Below, in pieces: positions 25,098 to 35,461 of a stretch of DNA of 64,000 nt. Below the pieces are notes generated by a model, which worked only from the letters and a program-made list of their open reading frames with translations, had not been told where the DNA came from and searched no databases. Numbering within the stretch: position 1 is the first letter of the stretch; every line of letters begins with the position of its first letter. A program made the position numbers and the translations under genes. Origin of the DNA: Vibrio qingdaonensis (GTDB lineage: Bacteria; Pseudomonadota; Gammaproteobacteria; Enterobacterales; Vibrionaceae); contig NZ_JAKRRY010000001.1 in assembly GCF_026191675.1 (NCBI RefSeq), positions 248,001-312,000 on the forward strand, written 5' to 3'.

Positions 25098-26759
25098 TTA
25101 TCGCAGCTCTCGTCGTAAGATTTTACCAACATTGGTTTTTGGTAATGAATCTCGGTATTCGATTACTTTCGGTATTTTGTAGCCGGTTAAATGCTGTCGA
25201 CAGTGCTTCTTGATCTCTTCGACTGTCACTTGTCCGTTGGTGACGACCACCAACTTTACTCTTTCGCCTGCGACATCGTCTGGCACGCCAATAGCAGCAG
25301 CTTCAACAATTTTTGCGTGTAACGTGGCAACTTCTTCAATTTCCGTCGGGAATACATTAAATCCAGACACTAGGATCATGTCTTTCTTACGGTCTTCAAT
25401 AAAGAAAACCCCACGTTCATCCATTCTTCCAATATCGCCAGAATACAGCCAACCGTCATCCGTGAGCACCGCGTGAGTCTCAGCTTCCTGCTTCCAGTAA
25501 CCTTTCATCACTTGATCGCCACGGATCTGAATTTCCCCGACCTGATTGATACCTAGCTCATTACCTTGTTCATCCACAATGCGTAATTCTGTACTCGGTA
25601 ACGGGACACCAACGGCAGGAACAAAACATTGCTGAGTATGAATACCACCCGCCACTACTGGGGAGCATTCCGTTAAACCGTACCCTTCAATAATTGGCAT
25701 GCCGGTGATTTTTTGCCACTCATCGGCGACATGCTTTTGTGTTGCCATCCCTCCAGCGATGGTGAATTCGGCATGAGAGAAGTCCAATTGTTTAAATTTG
25801 GCGTGATTGTTGAGTGCAGCGAACAGAGTATTTAAGCCAAACACCATCGTAAATGGGTATTTACTGAGATCATTAACAAAAGAATCCAGATCTCTTGGGT
25901 TGGTAATTAATAAGTTTGTGCCACCCATATACATCATCAACATCATACTCACCGAATTGGCAAAGATGTGGTAAAGAGGCAAAGGTGTGACGGCGTGTTC
26001 TTGCTCTTGAGCCGTACGCGGACCAAAATGACCAAACACCTGTAATACGTTGGCGATGATGTTTCGATGCGTCAGCATCGCCCCTTTCGCTAAACCAGTT
26101 GTGCCACCGGTATACTGTAGATACGCTAAATCATCACTTGTTATGCTCGGTGGATTAAAGTCTAGCTTCTTACCTTCCGTCAACACGCGACGCAGAGAAA
26201 TCGCGCTAGGTAAATGATACTTAGGCACCATTTTCTTCACGTATTTCACCACAAAGTTGACTAATGTTCGCTTATGGGGCGCCAACGCATCACCAATACT
26301 GGTTAAAATTACGTGTTTTATACTGGTTTTCGCGACGACTTTTTGCAAGTTATCACCAAAATTGGTGACAGCAACAATGATGGTCGCGCCAGAGTCTCTC
26401 AGCTGATGTTCCAATTCTCTAGGTGTATAGAGAGGGTTAACATTAACTACCACTAAACCTGCTTTTAATGCGCCTAAGATGGTAATCGGATACTGCAGTA
26501 AGTTAGGCATCATTAAGGCAATTCTATCGCCCTTCTTTGCACCTAGCGTCGACTGCAGGTACGCCGCAAAGGCGTCACTTTTTTCATTTAACTCTCTGTA
26601 GGTTAGAGAGTGGCCCATATTGATAAAGGCAGTCTTATCGGCAAATTCTGTAAATGAGCGCTCAAACAGCGCATTGATGTTTGGAAAACGGTCTATGTTG
26701 ACGTTCTCTGGCACATCATCTGGGTAGGTATTTAACCATGGTTTTTTTTCAAAAGTCAT
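25098..26759 (-). CDS. fadD: Long-chain fatty acid-CoA ligase FadD
   Basis: FadD activates fatty acids for beta-oxidation. The ANL adenylation motifs are all present: YTGGTTGLAKGAML, GYGLTECSP, GWLYSGDIGRMDERG, DRKKDMILVSGFNVFPTEIE and the C-terminal lysine in KTNVGKILRRELR. I chose ATG 26759 (MTFEKKPWLNTYPDDVP), which matches where FadD proteins begin and has GGTGG 8 bases upstream, giving 553 residues; an ATG at 26807 adds 16. It is convergent with metA and divergent from the PilW-like gene. Confidence 0.95.
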   Translation of the reverse strand: MTFEKKPWLNTYPDDVPENVNIDRFPNINALFERSFTEFADKTAFINMGHSLTYRELNEKSDAFAAYLQSTLGAKKGDRIALMMPNLLQYPITILGALKAGLVVVNVNPLYTPRELEHQLRDSGATIIVAVTNFGDNLQKVVAKTSIKHVILTSIGDALAPHKRTLVNFVVKYVKKMVPKYHLPSAISLRRVLTEGKKLDFNPPSITSDDLAYLQYTGGTTGLAKGAMLTHRNIIANVLQVFGHFGPRTAQEQEHAVTPLPLYHIFANSVSMMLMMYMGGTNLLITNPRDLDSFVNDLSKYPFTMVFGLNTLFAALNNHAKFKQLDFSHAEFTIAGGMATQKHVADEWQKITGMPIIEGYGLTECSPVVAGGIHTQQCFVPAVGVPLPSTELRIVDEQGNELGINQVGEIQIRGDQVMKGYWKQEAETHAVLTDDGWLYSGDIGRMDERGVFFIEDRKKDMILVSGFNVFPTEIEEVATLHAKIVEAAAIGVPDDVAGERVKLVVVTNGQVTVEEIKKHCRQHLTGYKIPKVIEYRDSLPKTNVGKILRRELR

Positions 26760-26998
26760 TCTTGCGCCACCACTTAATTTCTTCGCCAATACTGTAGCGA
26801 AGTTCATACGCCAGATATAGATTAGAGTCGTTATTCTAACTTCGTTCGCTTACTTTATGAGCAACTTGCTTTTACAACGTCCGTTATTTCTGAGCGTTCA
26901 CTCGCACTGGTGCGCTCAACCACACCGGATAAGAGTCTAAGTGCTTATCATGTAGAGCATGAGCTTATAACATTGAGCGTTCAAAAAAGGTAAATAAC

Positions 26999-27709
26999 AT
27001 GGTGAAGTGGCAGACATTCGCTTTAATCGTAATGTCACTTTTAGTTGGCTGCGTGACGGTTGATGAAAGTAAGAATAATGTGCAAAAAGACCCAGTTGCT
27101 ATCGCCGAATCACGTATTGAGTTGGGACTCGGTTACATGAAGCAAGGGGATTACGCCCGAGCAAAACAGAACTTTGAAAAGGCAATAGAACATGCGCCTA
27201 AGTACTATCGCACAGAATTAACCCTAGCCTATTACTATGAAACTGTTGGAGATGTCAAAGCAGCACAACACGCCTATGAACGAGCGACCAACGCTTACCC
27301 CAACAACGGAACTGTTTTAAACAACTACGGGACATTTCTGTGTAAAAAAGGGGACTATAAAAAAGCAAAACACTACTTTAACCAAGCCATTGAGCAGCCT
27401 TTTTATTATCAAGTCTCATCAAGTTATGAAAATGCCGGATTGTGTGCGCTGAAGGCGAACCACCTAAAGAAAGCCGAAGCATATTTTGTTAAAGCGCTTG
27501 ATCACCAACCTCTACGCCCAAACGCGACAATACAACTCGCGGCTATAGAGGTTAAAAACCATCAATTGAAAGAAGCTCGTCTGCGTTTGTTGGCATTTAA
27601 CCAACGCTACGGCTATCAAAAGGCAAGTTTGAGGGTGTTGATCGACCTTGAATCGAAAGCAGGCAATAGAGCAATGGTCAAGAAGTACCAATCATTGCTC
27701 TCTCAGTAA
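26999..27709 (+). CDS. pilW: PilW/PilF-like TPR lipoprotein (type IV pilus biogenesis/stability)
   Basis: The 236-residue protein has a lipoprotein signal (LLVGC, cysteine at residue 18) and about five TPR units (ELGLGYMKQGDYARAKQNFE, NNYGTFLCKKGDYKKAKHYF and so on), the layout of PilW/PilF, which pilots PilQ secretin assembly at the outer membrane. No pilus gene is adjacent, so the role rests on the protein alone; generic TPR lipoproteins such as NlpI are an alternative. It ends 3 bases from the convergent rlmF stop. Confidence 0.8.
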   Translation: MVKWQTFALIVMSLLVGCVTVDESKNNVQKDPVAIAESRIELGLGYMKQGDYARAKQNFEKAIEHAPKYYRTELTLAYYYETVGDVKAAQHAYERATNAYPNNGTVLNNYGTFLCKKGDYKKAKHYFNQAIEQPFYYQVSSSYENAGLCALKANHLKKAEAYFVKALDHQPLRPNATIQLAAIEVKNHQLKEARLRLLAFNQRYGYQKASLRVLIDLESKAGNRAMVKKYQSLLSQ

Positions 27710-27712
27710 CGC

Positions 27713-28741
27713 TTACTTCAACGTTTTAGCAAACTGACTTCGCTGCTGTGTTGACATAAAACTCCATGCGACAAAACGGCTTTTTTTCTGACCCTGCGCC
27801 ATTTCTTGTATCACAATTTCTGTCGCGCCTAATTGCTCCAGTTTTTTGGTCAGTGGTCTTATATTGTCTTTTTTGGAAAGTAAGGTACTAAACCAAATCA
27901 CTTGCTTAGAAAAACGCTCACTCTCTTGTGCCATTTTGGCGACAAATGCGGCTTCGCCACCCGGACACCATAACTCAGCTTTTTGTCCACCAAAGTTAAG
28001 GGCTGATGTTTCAACTGATGCTGCATTACTGCCCCTTTGCTGGCGGTTCTGCCCAAGGTTCTTAACTTTACGTTCCGAGCCCTGCTTCGCCTCTTCTAAT
28101 GATTTGTGAAACGGTGGATTGCACGTGGTGACAACAAAGAAATCTCCAGGGTGAATCACCCCTTCAAAAATTGTATCTGGGTTCGCTTGCTGACGAATAT
28201 CGATTTTTTTTGCCAGCGACGGATTATTATCAACAATGTGTCTTGCAGCTTCAATGGCACTAGCGTCTATCTCTGAACCAACCCAGTTCCAGTGATACTG
28301 CGATGCACCAATAATAGGGTAAATGCAATTAGCCCCGACGCCTACATCCAGCGCGCGCACTTTGATTTTTGCACCGGGCTTGGCTAGATCTCGGTTTAAG
28401 TGCTCACTTAACCAATGAATGTAATCTGCTCGCCCTGGAATTGGAGGGCACAAAAACCCTTCCGGAATATCCCAAAACTCAACGCCATATTCAGACATAA
28501 GTAGCGCTTTATTAAGCAACTTAACCGACAAAGGATCAGAAAACGATATCGTATCTTCGCCATTGGGATTTTTCGTCATGACCGCTTTCAATGCAGGAAC
28601 GACATTCACCAAAGCATCGAAGTCATAGCGCCCATGATGTCGGTTATTTTTATGTAGGCCCGCCGCCGCTCGTTTCTCGATAACAGGCGTCGTTTGCAAC
28701 TCTTCAGCGGTATTTTTGTTAACGTTTTTTGGCGTTTTCAT
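27713..28741 (-). CDS. rlmF: 23S rRNA (adenine-1618-N6)-methyltransferase RlmF
   Basis: RlmF methylates A1618 of 23S rRNA. The 342-residue protein has the family start LHKNNRHHGRYDFDALVNVV P, a Rossmann motif ALDVGVGANCIYPIIG, and the N6-adenine catalytic motif CNPPF (in VVTTCNPPFHKSLEEA). Size is normal for the family, with a slightly longer basic N terminus. Its start overlaps the stop of the YgjP-like gene by 23 bases, so the two are coupled. Confidence 0.95.
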   Translation of the reverse strand: MKTPKNVNKNTAEELQTTPVIEKRAAAGLHKNNRHHGRYDFDALVNVVPALKAVMTKNPNGEDTISFSDPLSVKLLNKALLMSEYGVEFWDIPEGFLCPPIPGRADYIHWLSEHLNRDLAKPGAKIKVRALDVGVGANCIYPIIGASQYHWNWVGSEIDASAIEAARHIVDNNPSLAKKIDIRQQANPDTIFEGVIHPGDFFVVTTCNPPFHKSLEEAKQGSERKVKNLGQNRQQRGSNAASVETSALNFGGQKAELWCPGGEAAFVAKMAQESERFSKQVIWFSTLLSKKDNIRPLTKKLEQLGATEIVIQEMAQGQKKSRFVAWSFMSTQQRSQFAKTLK

Positions 28742-29234
28742 TCATCAACTCTTTGTAAATCATAAAAAGACGGGCATCAAACTCAAGCTGATGATAGTTA
28801 GGTTCCATATGACAGCACAATTGGTAAAACCCTTTATCGTGCTCTTTCTCCCTAACATGAGCCAGTTCATGCACCACTAGCATTCTTAGTAAAGGCTCCG
28901 GGGCATCTTTAAAAATGCTCGCAATACGGATTTCATTCTTTGCTTTCAGCTTCCCACCATGAACTCGGGAGACGTAAGTATGCAGACCTAGCGCATTGTT
29001 AATCAGATGAATCTTGCTATCCCAAACCACTTTAGTGATTGGGGCCGTTTTTTTCATAAATCGTTGTTTGATTTGCATCGTGTAATCAAACAACGCCTTT
29101 TCACTTTTTATTTGGTGCGTGTCAGGGTAACGCTGCTCAAACCACGTGATAAAACGATTCGACTCTACTAATCCTGAGACTTGCTCAATCAGGTTTGCTG
29201 GATAACCCGTGATATACTTCAGTGATTGGTGCAT
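28719..29234 (-). CDS. YgjP-like M48-family (DUF45) metallopeptidase
   Basis: A zinc-protease motif HELAH with a downstream HDKGFYQLC lies at about residues 123-140 of 171, in the arrangement of the YgjP/DUF45 group. Substrate is unknown. I chose the ATG at 29234 (MHQSLKYITGYP), preceded by AAGGGGAG 4 bases upstream; an in-frame start at 29261 is weaker. It lies upstream of and overlapping rlmF. Confidence 0.82.
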   Translation of the reverse strand: MHQSLKYITGYPANLIEQVSGLVESNRFITWFEQRYPDTHQIKSEKALFDYTMQIKQRFMKKTAPITKVVWDSKIHLINNALGLHTYVSRVHGGKLKAKNEIRIASIFKDAPEPLLRMLVVHELAHVREKEHDKGFYQLCCHMEPNYHQLEFDARLFMIYKELMNENAKKR

Positions 29235-29412
29235 TGAACTCCCCTTATAAAGAAGCGCCATTCTAGCGATGCATCCTATCTAAAGAAAGCGATTAGAGGA
29301 ATATCTTACCTTTATCTCACCCTAAGGGCGAAAGTGAACACCATTGGATAAAAATCAGTCTGCACGCCCCATCACAGTCACCGCAAGCTAACGTCACCAT
29401 GACCTCTAAGAC

Positions 29413-29436
29413 AAAAAAAACCCAACCGAAGTTGGG
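29413..29436 (-). terminator. Rho-independent terminator after nhaA
   Basis: On the minus strand CCCAAC and GTTGGG pair around a TTCG tetraloop and are followed by T8. It is 29 bases after the nhaA stop. Confidence 0.93.
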
Positions 29437-29465
29437 CTTAATTACATCAAGTTATTCCTGAGGAT

Positions 29466-30635
29466 TTAATATTGCTCTTTTGGCTCAGGTGCTGCTTCCT
29501 TTGGTAACGAGGCATTAAGTAAGCCGTAACCAAGAATCGCCGCAGTCGTCGACCCCATCAAGACACCTAATCTTGCGTAGGTATCAAATTCAGGGCTAAC
29601 ACCCACAAACGCAAGTGAAGCAATGAAAATCGACATGGTGAAACCAATACCACATAGCACACTAGCTGCAAACACCTGCTTGAAGTTAATCCCTTCAGGA
29701 AGCTTAGCCACGCCAAACTTCACTGCAGCCCAGCTAAAGGTAAAGATGCCCAAAGGTTTACCAATCAATAGACCTGCTGCGATACCCAAAGGTAGCATTG
29801 ATGTTAAACCTTCTATTGATACGCCTTGCAGCGAGATGCCTGCGTTCGCGAAAGCAAATATCGGTAAAATACCAAAAGCCACATAAGGATGGAGTGTATG
29901 TTCCATGTGTTTCAGCGGAGAGTGCTCTCCCGGTTTACCTTGAAGCGGTATAGCGAAACCAAGAACAACACCAGCCAACGTTGCGTGGACACCAGAAGCC
30001 AATACGCTGACCCACAATACCAAACCAACCGCGAGGTAAATTGGCAGTTTTGTCACTTGCTTCGAGTTCAGCGCAAACAGCAGTGCTGTCATTGCAAAGC
30101 CAATTGTAAGGGCAAGTGTTGACAAGTCACTGGTGTAAAATAACGCAATGATAACCATAACACCTAGGTCATCAATGATTGCTAGCGCCAACAAGAATAC
30201 TTTAAGTGCAACCGGTACGCGGTTACCAAGTAACGCCATAATACCAAGAGCAAAAGCGATATCCGTTGCTGCTGGAATCGCCCAGCCGCTCATTGCTTCA
30301 GGATCGCCTGAATTAAAGAGAACGTAAATAAGTGCAGGAACGACCATGCCGCCTACTGCAGCAATGGCTGGGAAAATCGCAGTCTCGCGAGACTTCAATG
30401 CACCCTCTAGTAACTCTCGTTTTACTTCTAGACCGATCAACATGAAGAATACCGCCATCAAGCCGTCGTTGATCCAGTGAGAAATAGATAAACCAAACAC
30501 GTAGGTATGAAGTACGCTTTGATAAAGCTCATTGAGAGGAGAGTTAGCAACAACCATCGCAATCGCAGCTGTAATCACCAAGATGATACCACCTGCTGAT
30601 TCCATCTTAAAAAAGTCACGAATGACGTCGTTCAT
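29466..30635 (-). CDS. nhaA: Na+/H+ antiporter NhaA
   Basis: NhaA exchanges sodium for protons across the inner membrane, important in marine bacteria. The 389-residue protein has about 12 hydrophobic segments. It carries the family start [20 protein letters not shown], the [14 protein letters not shown] block, and the ion-site pair DD in [19 protein letters not shown] (the Asp163/Asp164 equivalents of E. coli). It is monocistronic with its own terminator. Confidence 0.97.
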   Translation of the reverse strand: MNDVIRDFFKMESAGGIILVITAAIAMVVANSPLNELYQSVLHTYVFGLSISHWINDGLMAVFFMLIGLEVKRELLEGALKSRETAIFPAIAAVGGMVVPALIYVLFNSGDPEAMSGWAIPAATDIAFALGIMALLGNRVPVALKVFLLALAIIDDLGVMVIIALFYTSDLSTLALTIGFAMTALLFALNSKQVTKLPIYLAVGLVLWVSVLASGVHATLAGVVLGFAIPLQGKPGEHSPLKHMEHTLHPYVAFGILPIFAFANAGISLQGVSIEGLTSMLPLGIAAGLLIGKPLGIFTFSWAAVKFGVAKLPEGINFKQVFAASVLCGIGFTMSIFIASLAFVGVSPEFDTYARLGVLMGSTTAAILGYGLLNASLPKEAAPEPKEQY

Positions 30636-30974
30636 AGATAAACCCTTTATAGTTATTCGTTTTGTTTGAATAGTTAGATTCTATATCTAGTTAATTTACA
30701 GAAAAAATCGATTGTACGGAGGTTAATTGTAGGAATAACCGAATATTAACAGGAAACTATTCGAGATATCCATAAAATAATACACCAACTATGAATAGTA
30801 TAGTGCAGAAAGATGCTGGTGATGACAAACAGCTGCGTAGCTTGTACGGCTGTCAATATCATCTTGATTTAGAAAATTCTGAAAAAAAGTAGCAAAAGAA
30901 AAAATGTTGCTGAGTAACAACATTTTTTAGATAAATGGAAGCTTGCGAACTGTCCTAAGGCTGGGGTGTTTGTA
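30636..30974. other. Intergenic region upstream of nhaA
   Basis: These 339 bases separate nhaA from the AttH-like gene. The right part holds the terminator of the AttH-like operon (30901-30928). The rest is AT-rich and must contain the nhaA promoter, but I could not pick a convincing -35/-10 pair, an NhaR site or an ORF. Confidence 0.5.
30901..30928 (-). terminator. Terminator after the ABC transporter / AttH-like operon
   Basis: aaaatgttg and caacatttt pair around ctgagtaa, followed on the minus strand by a T-rich tract. It lies 46 bases beyond the AttH-like stop codon. Confidence 0.85.
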
Positions 30975-32090
30975 CTAGTAGCCGCTCAGTTGAATATAGC
31001 CGGAAACAATATGTGAACCTCTAGTACGGACTGGGCCTTGCCACTGAGGAACCACAAAGTTAACCCAGTTCACCTGTTTTCCAGCCTTAATGACAAGGTC
31101 AATATCATGACTTGGTATGCTGATCTTCCAATTTAAAGGCACGCGAGCTCCCCCATTGAACTCTGTGAACTTAAGCGCTTTTAGCGTAATCGCATCATTG
31201 TCAATGGTGGTAACGTGTCCGTCATCATCTATCACGCTTGCGCTGACGAAAGGCATATTATCTTTATATCGGTACTGGCTAACCATAAGAACACGTTTCT
31301 CGGACAGTCTTACAATAAAATTGTCTTCACCAACGTAATTACCACCCACCAATTCACTGCCCCACTCTTTTGAGAGCCAAGCATTGCCTGTCACCTTAAA
31401 GCTCTTACCATTAGGAAGCGAAATTTGTCCTGAAGACTTAATAAATGGCGCTTCAATCGCGTAAGAGGCTCGGGGTAAAAGATCATGCTTTATATGATAG
31501 CCATTCTCTCCGATAACCGCATACTGCCCGTTACGTTCAAACTGCAAGTTAACGTTAAATGTTTCCGTCGAGATCTTTAAATTACCAGGCATAGGATCGT
31601 TCGATAAAGAACGCCAAGACCAGTCATCAATCCATACTCTAAAGGGCCGACTCACGCCCCCCGCTTGGCCTACACCACCGCGAGCAATTCGTTGGTCGGT
31701 AAACATACCAAGATGGCTAGTCAACACGACGTTAGAGATATAAATTTGTGGATCTTCCCAGCCTGTCTTCACTCGATCATCACTGGCATAGCGGAAGAAG
31801 CGCCATCTCATCCAATACGTTTGTCCGTGCTCATCGGTCAATTTCGTAACAAGTTGCCACCACTCATGTTGATACTCGGGGTGAAAGCGAAAATCCTTCG
31901 GTAATGTCACGACACGATCAGGCAATACCGGTTCAAAAACTTTCTTGCCCGGGGAGCCAAATATCGTATTGATGTGGGATGTTTTCGAGCGAGTGATGCG
32001 TTGCTCATCCTCTTTAAGGATCCCAACAAATGACACCGCTACGACCACCACTAAGCAACATGAAAAAATAAGTTTCTGCAGTCGATTCAT
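30975..32090 (-). CDS. AttH/CrtC-like lipocalin-fold exported protein
   Basis: The 371-residue protein has an N-terminal membrane anchor or signal (FSCCLVVVVAVSFVGIL), then the AttH/CrtC signature FRFHPEYQHEWWQLVTKL and a second lipocalin-like half with AWLSKEWGSELVGGNYVGED. This family includes carotenoid hydratase CrtC and the AttH partner of ABC transporters. It directly abuts the permease gene stop (one base), so it is the third gene of an ATPase-permease-AttH operon, probably handling a lipid-like molecule outside the inner membrane. Substrate is unknown. Confidence 0.85.
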   Translation of the reverse strand: MNRLQKLIFSCCLVVVVAVSFVGILKEDEQRITRSKTSHINTIFGSPGKKVFEPVLPDRVVTLPKDFRFHPEYQHEWWQLVTKLTDEHGQTYWMRWRFFRYASDDRVKTGWEDPQIYISNVVLTSHLGMFTDQRIARGGVGQAGGVSRPFRVWIDDWSWRSLSNDPMPGNLKISTETFNVNLQFERNGQYAVIGENGYHIKHDLLPRASYAIEAPFIKSSGQISLPNGKSFKVTGNAWLSKEWGSELVGGNYVGEDNFIVRLSEKRVLMVSQYRYKDNMPFVSASVIDDDGHVTTIDNDAITLKALKFTEFNGGARVPLNWKISIPSHDIDLVIKAGKQVNWVNFVVPQWQGPVRTRGSHIVSGYIQLSGY

Positions 32091-34544
32091 TTACAACGCA
32101 TCTCTTAATGAGTGGATCGGTGAATTCCTAATGAGTCTTAACACCGGAATCGCGCCAGCGATCACCAGCGCCAACATACTCCACAAACATGACGTTAAAT
32201 ATTGCCACGGCACAATTTGTAGCTGCAAAGACCAACCAAAGGACTGCTTAATAACAATATCGACGATTAACTGCGCTAAGGCGATACCCAACGGCATCGC
32301 GATGGCGGCGGAAATCAATCCGAACACCAACAATTGCAGGCCGCCCATCAGCACAAGCTCTCTTCCTGAAATACCGAAACAGCGTAATAACGACGTATGC
32401 CGCTGCCTAGAGACTTCACCTGCTATCGTCGAGAAGAAAATACCAAAAACCGCTATCACCAGTGTGATATTACCCAGTGTATCGGCAATCGAAAAAGTAC
32501 GGTCAAAGGTTTGCATCGCTTCTTTGTGAATAGTCGTGTTGTCATATATACGCTCGGTGTTTAACCTAAAGGTACTCTGTAGTCGCCGCTGCACCAAAAC
32601 TGATTGGTCTTTATCCTTAAGTACCGCACCAAGGGCAACATCACCTGATCCCGAGAAATGAGCGAGCCAACGATTTTGTGACATAAGCACTTGATGATAA
32701 GGGTTGCCATAGTCGTAATACACACCGATGACTTGCCAATTGCGACCTAACGGTTTACCTAAATTCAGGTAATCACCTGGTCTTAAGCCTTGTTTTAGAG
32801 CCATCGACTCACTAATCATCACGCCTCTTGAGTGATGTAAATGATACCAATAGTTTGGAATAGCAATTTTAACCGTCAGAGAGTCCAACTCGCCAACAGA
32901 ATCGCCAGTACTCACGACTTGCATCATGCCATATTTGCTGGGCATTTCTTCTTCCCAACGCCACCATACGCGGTCAACTTCTGGTTGACTCTCTAACCAA
33001 TGGCTCATTCGACTCGCATTATTACTCGTAGGGTAAACATAGATATCTGCCGCTAAACGTTGAGTTAGCCATCTATCGGTGGTATCTCGGAAGCTACCCA
33101 CCATCGTTTCAACGCCCATGTTTGCCGCGAGAGCCAGCATAAAGGCCATATTCGCAACACCACGATAACTCATGCTGGCCGCCGCATCGGCAAAGAACCA
33201 TCTTACCTTGACCCATTTAAGGGAAAAGGACAGCCCCGTAAACACTTTCCAGATAATAAATGGCGTGATGAGTGCGACGCTGAGTAGCATCAATACAATA
33301 ATGGCGTAACCCGAACTTTGCGACTTAGGCGCTTGATAAATAGCGATCGCGGCGACACAAAAACCACACGCAACAAACGCTTGCCACGTGAACTCAGCAC
33401 CAGTAAAGCGCATTAAAGATAAGCGAGACGAAAGCCGAATTGGCTGCGATTTAAGCAGGCGAACTAAAGGCCAGCCACAAGATATAACGGCACCCGCAAA
33501 TGCTAACAAAAAGCTATAAATGCTCCATTGCCAACTCCACTCAATCGTCAACCCGATATTCGCATCATATAAGTCACTTAGGCTTTGAGATACAGCAGGA
33601 ATAAGCTGATTGGCAAGTAGCAAACCAAAGACATTACCCCCTAGCCAACTCAAAAACACTAAGCCGGCGAGTTCAAGACAAAGCGCCTGTGCTAATTGCC
33701 AGCCGGACACCCCTAACTGACGTAGACTACCTACTAGTGGCTGACGCTGAGCTAAGGACAAAGACATCGCTTGGTAAAATATGAATAAACCCACAACAAA
33801 TGAGAGCATACTCATTGCGGTCAAATTGGTGTGGAAGGCTTTGGTTAATGCCTCTAGCTGCGATTGAGAACTCCGAGAAAGCGTCATCCCATTGGGAATG
33901 CGCTTACGCAAAGCTTCGAGTTTTTCCGAGGACATTTCACCACATGCAATAACTGATAATCCGGAAGAGCGCTTAAGACTACGCAGCAATGACATATCCG
34001 TCAGTATACGCGTTCCGCGGATACCACTTTTTTTGTCGATTTTTATCGGTCCGAGTAATACCCCATCCTCTAGTGGTATCACATCACCAGCAACCCAGCC
34101 TTTAAGCTTGGCTAAGTCAGCACTAACAATTACCGTCGACGGTACTTTAATCAGGTCTTGGGACGCAATATCACTGATCGTGACCGAGTTTCTTAATTGC
34201 AGTAACGCTATCGGGTCAACACCAACAAGATTTAACTCCAGTCCATCTTGTGAGGTGACTTTGTGCATATCAAATGGGACACACTGTTTAAAACCCTCAC
34301 GACGCAATTGGATATAAAAACCCTGCGGTATTTTCGTATCCGCGTGTTTTGGTCGAATTCGATATGGAACAGGATTGGCAAACAGCTTTTCACCGCTAGC
34401 ATAAGCTTGCTTCGCATGATGGTTAATCGCCGTCACACCTACTAAAAGTGAAACCCCTAGCGTTAACCCTAACCAAACTAATAATATTTGCAGTGGATGG
34501 CGGCGATAATGCCCAAGTAGCGCCTTAACTACGGGCAATAACAT
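32091..34544 (-). CDS. ABC transporter permease, FtsX/MacB type (AttFG-like fused)
   Basis: The 817-residue protein has two FtsX-type halves with a first membrane helix near residue 30, a large periplasmic domain, three central helices, then a second set (for example ITLVIAVFGIFFSTIAGE near residue 700) and an extra central helix group. This double-length architecture resembles the permeases paired with AttH. I chose ATG 34544 (MLLPVVKALLGHYRRHP), with GGGGGG 8 bases upstream and a 20-base overlap with the ATPase gene. Such systems extract or move lipophilic cargo rather than import solutes; cargo unknown. Confidence 0.88.
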   Translation of the reverse strand: MLLPVVKALLGHYRRHPLQILLVWLGLTLGVSLLVGVTAINHHAKQAYASGEKLFANPVPYRIRPKHADTKIPQGFYIQLRREGFKQCVPFDMHKVTSQDGLELNLVGVDPIALLQLRNSVTISDIASQDLIKVPSTVIVSADLAKLKGWVAGDVIPLEDGVLLGPIKIDKKSGIRGTRILTDMSLLRSLKRSSGLSVIACGEMSSEKLEALRKRIPNGMTLSRSSQSQLEALTKAFHTNLTAMSMLSFVVGLFIFYQAMSLSLAQRQPLVGSLRQLGVSGWQLAQALCLELAGLVFLSWLGGNVFGLLLANQLIPAVSQSLSDLYDANIGLTIEWSWQWSIYSFLLAFAGAVISCGWPLVRLLKSQPIRLSSRLSLMRFTGAEFTWQAFVACGFCVAAIAIYQAPKSQSSGYAIIVLMLLSVALITPFIIWKVFTGLSFSLKWVKVRWFFADAAASMSYRGVANMAFMLALAANMGVETMVGSFRDTTDRWLTQRLAADIYVYPTSNNASRMSHWLESQPEVDRVWWRWEEEMPSKYGMMQVVSTGDSVGELDSLTVKIAIPNYWYHLHHSRGVMISESMALKQGLRPGDYLNLGKPLGRNWQVIGVYYDYGNPYHQVLMSQNRWLAHFSGSGDVALGAVLKDKDQSVLVQRRLQSTFRLNTERIYDNTTIHKEAMQTFDRTFSIADTLGNITLVIAVFGIFFSTIAGEVSRQRHTSLLRCFGISGRELVLMGGLQLLVFGLISAAIAMPLGIALAQLIVDIVIKQSFGWSLQLQIVPWQYLTSCLWSMLALVIAGAIPVLRLIRNSPIHSLRDAL

Positions 34545-35196
34545 GCAATTGCCCCCCTTGAAGGCGTATACACCCATCCATATGGCTGGCCACTTTTTCA
34601 CTGTGGGTGACCACCAACAAAGTGCACTGTAATTGTTTGGTTAACGATGTCAGCAAGCGCATCACAGCTTCTGCATTACGCTCATCAAGACTCCCCGTAG
34701 GCTCATCCGCAAGGAGAATTTTAGGTTCCATATAAAGCGCACGAGCGATCGCCGCTCGCTGTTGTTGACCACCGGAAACTTCTTCTGGATAACGCCCTAA
34801 TAATGCCATGAGATCTAATGCAGATAATATCTGACGCCATAAGCCTCGATCTTCTGGTAAACCTTTAATTTGACGGCAGAATCGGATGTTGTCTGCAACA
34901 TTCAGTGTCGGAAGTAAATTGAATTGCTGGAATATGTGACCAATGTTATTTCGACGGTAAGCGGTGCGCATGCTTTCGGTAGAATCATGCATCGCGAAGT
35001 CTGGATACCAAATTTCACCCGAATCCACACGATCAATACCAGCAAGCAAATTCAGAAGTGTACTCTTGCCAGAACCACTCTCACCCATCAACGCTAATTG
35101 CTCACCTTGCGACAATGTTAACTCTGCACCTTGCAGTACAGGGTGAAATTCCCCACCGTCGATATAGCCTTTACTTAGGTCAGACAATTTAAGCAT
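34525..35196 (-). CDS. ABC transporter ATP-binding protein (LolD/MacB type)
   Basis: The 223-residue ATPase has Walker A GESGSGKST (about residues 38-46), the Q-loop IFQQFNLLPTL, the signature VSGGQQQRAAIARAL and Walker B ILLADEPTGSLD. The closest types are LolD, MacB and SalX, which work with FtsX-like permeases. It is the first gene of the three-gene operon with the permease and AttH-like protein. Confidence 0.94.
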   Translation of the reverse strand: MLKLSDLSKGYIDGGEFHPVLQGAELTLSQGEQLALMGESGSGKSTLLNLLAGIDRVDSGEIWYPDFAMHDSTESMRTAYRRNNIGHIFQQFNLLPTLNVADNIRFCRQIKGLPEDRGLWRQILSALDLMALLGRYPEEVSGGQQQRAAIARALYMEPKILLADEPTGSLDERNAEAVMRLLTSLTKQLQCTLLVVTHSEKVASHMDGCIRLQGGQLHVIARS

Positions 35197-35461
35197 TAAT
35201 ACACTTCAATCACATACAAAATTGGAGTGTGAATCTACACTAAAAAGGCTTTTGTAGGAAGCCAATTTAGGCCGTTAAAGGCGAACTGTTCGCTTTTAAC
35301 GGCAAGATAAGAATGAAATATCGTTTTTTATAAATCTTAGGTACGAACTCGTTTACTCAACCACAGTGAATAGAAACAACAGCATGGAAATAAATAGCGC
35401 TATAAACCGTAGAAAACGTGTTAAGTTTTATACAGATAATATTGATTCAACGGAGTGATGA